DNA from: Lysinibacillus sp.
GTDB taxonomy: Bacteria; Bacillota; Bacilli; Bacillales_A; Planococcaceae
Reading direction: 5' to 3'
NCBI GenBank assembly: GCA_031181585.1
Contig: JAPSKP010000012.1
Location: forward strand, 1 to 54,660
DNA: 54,660 nt
Numbering within the stretch: position 1 is the first letter of the stretch; every line of letters begins with the position of its first letter. Positions 53,114 through 54,660 of the stretch are shown here, one piece after another. The position numbers and the translations under genes were made by a program. Below the pieces are notes generated by a model. That model was not told where the DNA came from. It did not search any database and worked only from the letters and a program-made list of their open reading frames with translations.

Positions 53114-54660
53114 GTGTCAACTCCTTTATTAAAAGAGCAAGAAAAAGTGGTCGTTCTTGATTTCGGAAGCCAGTTTAACCAGCTGATTACTCGTCGTATC
53201 CGTGAATTCGGTGTGTTTTCTGAACTTCATCCACATACAGTGACAGCAGAAGAAATCAAAGAAATGAACGCAGTGGGGATCATCTTCTCAGGCGGACCGA
53301 ACTCTGTGTACGATGAGAATGCTTTTGGTGTAGATCCAGCAATCTTTGATCTTGGCCTGCCGATTTTAGGTATTTGCTACGGTATGCAGCTGATGGCATT
53401 CAAAAACGGCGGTAAAGTAGAAAGCGCTGCTACACGTGAATATGGAAGAGCGGAACTTACAGTAACGACAGAAAACAAATTATTCGGCGACCTGCCAGCC
53501 AGCCAGGTTGTATGGATGAGCCACGGTGACCATGTAACAGAAGTACCAGAAGGCTTCGAAATCATCGCGACAAGTGCATCTTGTGAGATTGCAGCGATGG
53601 CAAACCCAGAGCGCAAATTCTATGCCGTACAATTCCACCCGGAAGTACGTCATTCTGTATACGGCAATGACTTACTGAAAAACTTTGTATTCGACGTATG
53701 TAATGCCAAGGGCGACTGGTCAATGGCGAACTTTATCGAGATTGAAATGGCAAAAATCCGTGAGCTAGTAGGCGACAAGCAGGTGCTATGTGCATTATCA
53801 GGCGGCGTAGACTCTTCGGTAGTAGCTGTGTTAATCCATAAAGCAATCGGCGACCAGCTGACTTGTATGTTCGTGGACCACAATCTGAACCGTAAAGGTG
53901 AAGTAGAGCAAGTAATGAAGACGTTCACAGAAGACTTCGACATGAAGGTCATCAAAATTGATGCCCGTGAACGCTTCATGAACAAACTAAAAGGTGTTTC
54001 AGACCCTGAACAAAAACGTAAAATCATCGGTAACGAATTTATTTATGTGTTTGATGAAGAATCAAACAAGCTGAAAGACATGGACTTCCTTGCACAAGGA
54101 ACGCTTTACACAGATATCATTGAATCAGGTACGGCAACAGCGCAAACAATCAAATCTCACCACAATGTTGGTGGTCTTCCAGAAGACATGAAGTTTAAAT
54201 TGATCGAGCCGTTAAATACATTATTCAAAGACGAAGTACGTGCGTTAGGTTTAGAGCTTGGACTTCCAGAAGAAATTGTTTGGCGCCAGCCATTCCCAGG
54301 CCCGGGTCTTGGTATCCGTGTACTAGGTGAAGTAACAGAGGACAAGCTTGATATCGTTCGCGAGGCAGACTACATCCTTCGCGAGGAAATCAAAAAAGCC
54401 GGCCTTGACCGAGACATTTGGCAATACTTCTGTGTACTGCCGGACATCCGTTCAGTAGGCGTTATGGGCGATGGCCGTACGTATGACTACGCAATCGGTA
54501 TCCGTGCTGTAACATCAATCGACGGCATGACTTCCGACTGGGCACGTATCCCTTGGGATGTACTAGAAAAAATCTCTGTACGCATCGTTAACGAAGTAAA
54601 ACATGTTAACCGCGTGCTGTATGATGTGACGAGTAAGCCACCTGCAACGATTGAGTGGGA
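53114..54660 (+). CDS. guaA: GMP synthase (glutamine-hydrolysing), missing only its stop
   Basis: GuaA converts XMP to GMP. The start is GTG 53114 ([30 protein letters not shown]). The glutaminase domain has GICYGMQ with the catalytic Cys and [11 protein letters not shown] with the His; the ATP pyrophosphatase domain has [13 protein letters not shown]; the C-terminal part ends [10 protein letters not shown], the usual C-terminus of GuaA, exactly at the window edge. The 515 codons present are therefore the whole protein, with the stop just outside. The purine riboswitch regulates it. Confidence 0.97.
   Translation, partial: MSTPLLKEQEKVVVLDFGSQFNQLITRRIREFGVFSELHPHTVTAEEIKEMNAVGIIFSGGPNSVYDENAFGVDPAIFDLGLPILGICYGMQLMAFKNGGKVESAATREYGRAELTVTTENKLFGDLPASQVVWMSHGDHVTEVPEGFEIIATSASCEIAAMANPERKFYAVQFHPEVRHSVYGNDLLKNFVFDVCNAKGDWSMANFIEIEMAKIRELVGDKQVLCALSGGVDSSVVAVLIHKAIGDQLTCMFVDHNLNRKGEVEQVMKTFTEDFDMKVIKIDARERFMNKLKGVSDPEQKRKIIGNEFIYVFDEESNKLKDMDFLAQGTLYTDIIESGTATAQTIKSHHNVGGLPEDMKFKLIEPLNTLFKDEVRALGLELGLPEEIVWRQPFPGPGLGIRVLGEVTEDKLDIVREADYILREEIKKAGLDRDIWQYFCVLPDIRSVGVMGDGRTYDYAIGIRAVTSIDGMTSDWARIPWDVLEKISVRIVNEVKHVNRVLYDVTSKPPATIEW

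Overview
The window reads as chromosome from a low-GC, spore-forming Gram-positive of the order Bacillales. The order of tsaE, tsaB, rimI, tsaD, the ABC-F gene, rex, tatA, tatC, a CPBP protease, groES and groEL is the same as the ydiB-to-groEL segment of Bacillus subtilis as I remember it, but moaC is absent and a two-gene fatty-acid block sits between tatC and the CPBP gene. TTG and GTG starts with strong Shine-Dalgarno (SD) sequences, a CIRCE operator, TPP, SAM-I and purine riboswitches, a GlnR/TnrA box and an SLH-anchored exoprotein fit this placement. A Lysinibacillus/Solibacillus-like (Caryophanaceae) host is my best guess, not a proven one.

Layout. 1-1650: TPP riboswitch and thiW, tRNA-Asp, a small lipoprotein. 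1700-4370: the t6A tRNA-modification operon with rimI. 4400-5040: a non-coding stretch holding a dense DnaA-box cluster. 5040-9000: ABC-F ATPase (minus), rex, tatAC. 9080-13120 (minus): AidB-like acyl-CoA dehydrogenase, acyl-CoA ligase, CPBP protease. 13200-15540: CIRCE-groESL followed by paired structured hairpins. 15800-17670: a frame-broken pseudogene and a DUF2935 gene. 17847-19902: an AAA ATPase plus RloB-like two-gene unit resembling AbiL/RloAB, the best candidate defence system. 20270-24470: DUF2243 and CtaG-like membrane proteins, a LysM-GH18 spore-type hydrolase, a GDSL-SLH exoprotein. 24540-27900: carboxylesterase, LysR regulator overlapping a Sel1-repeat protein, a coiled-coil protein.

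28150-31130: globin-coupled chemotaxis transducer and coproporphyrinogen oxidase. 31260-36810: SAM-riboswitch-controlled methionine operon (yitJ, metH). 36840-40730: GNAT acetyltransferase, an EAL-domain remnant, then des-desK-desR, the membrane-fluidity thermosensor with a DesR-like site upstream. 40797-45250 (minus): proline dehydrogenase, FetAB-type ABC transporter, glnK-amt under a GlnR/TnrA box. 45490-47810: pncB-nadE NAD salvage. 47948-52861: a small basic hypothetical protein, then a MoxR/DUF58/transglutaminase operon. 52858-54660: purine riboswitch and guaA, cut at the window edge just before its stop codon.

Most of the window is housekeeping. The parts least explained by standard annotation are the DnaA-box cluster between tsaD and the ABC-F gene, the RloAB-like pair, the two decayed genes, the paired covarying hairpins after groEL, and starts that look non-canonical (thiW, the DUF2935 gene).
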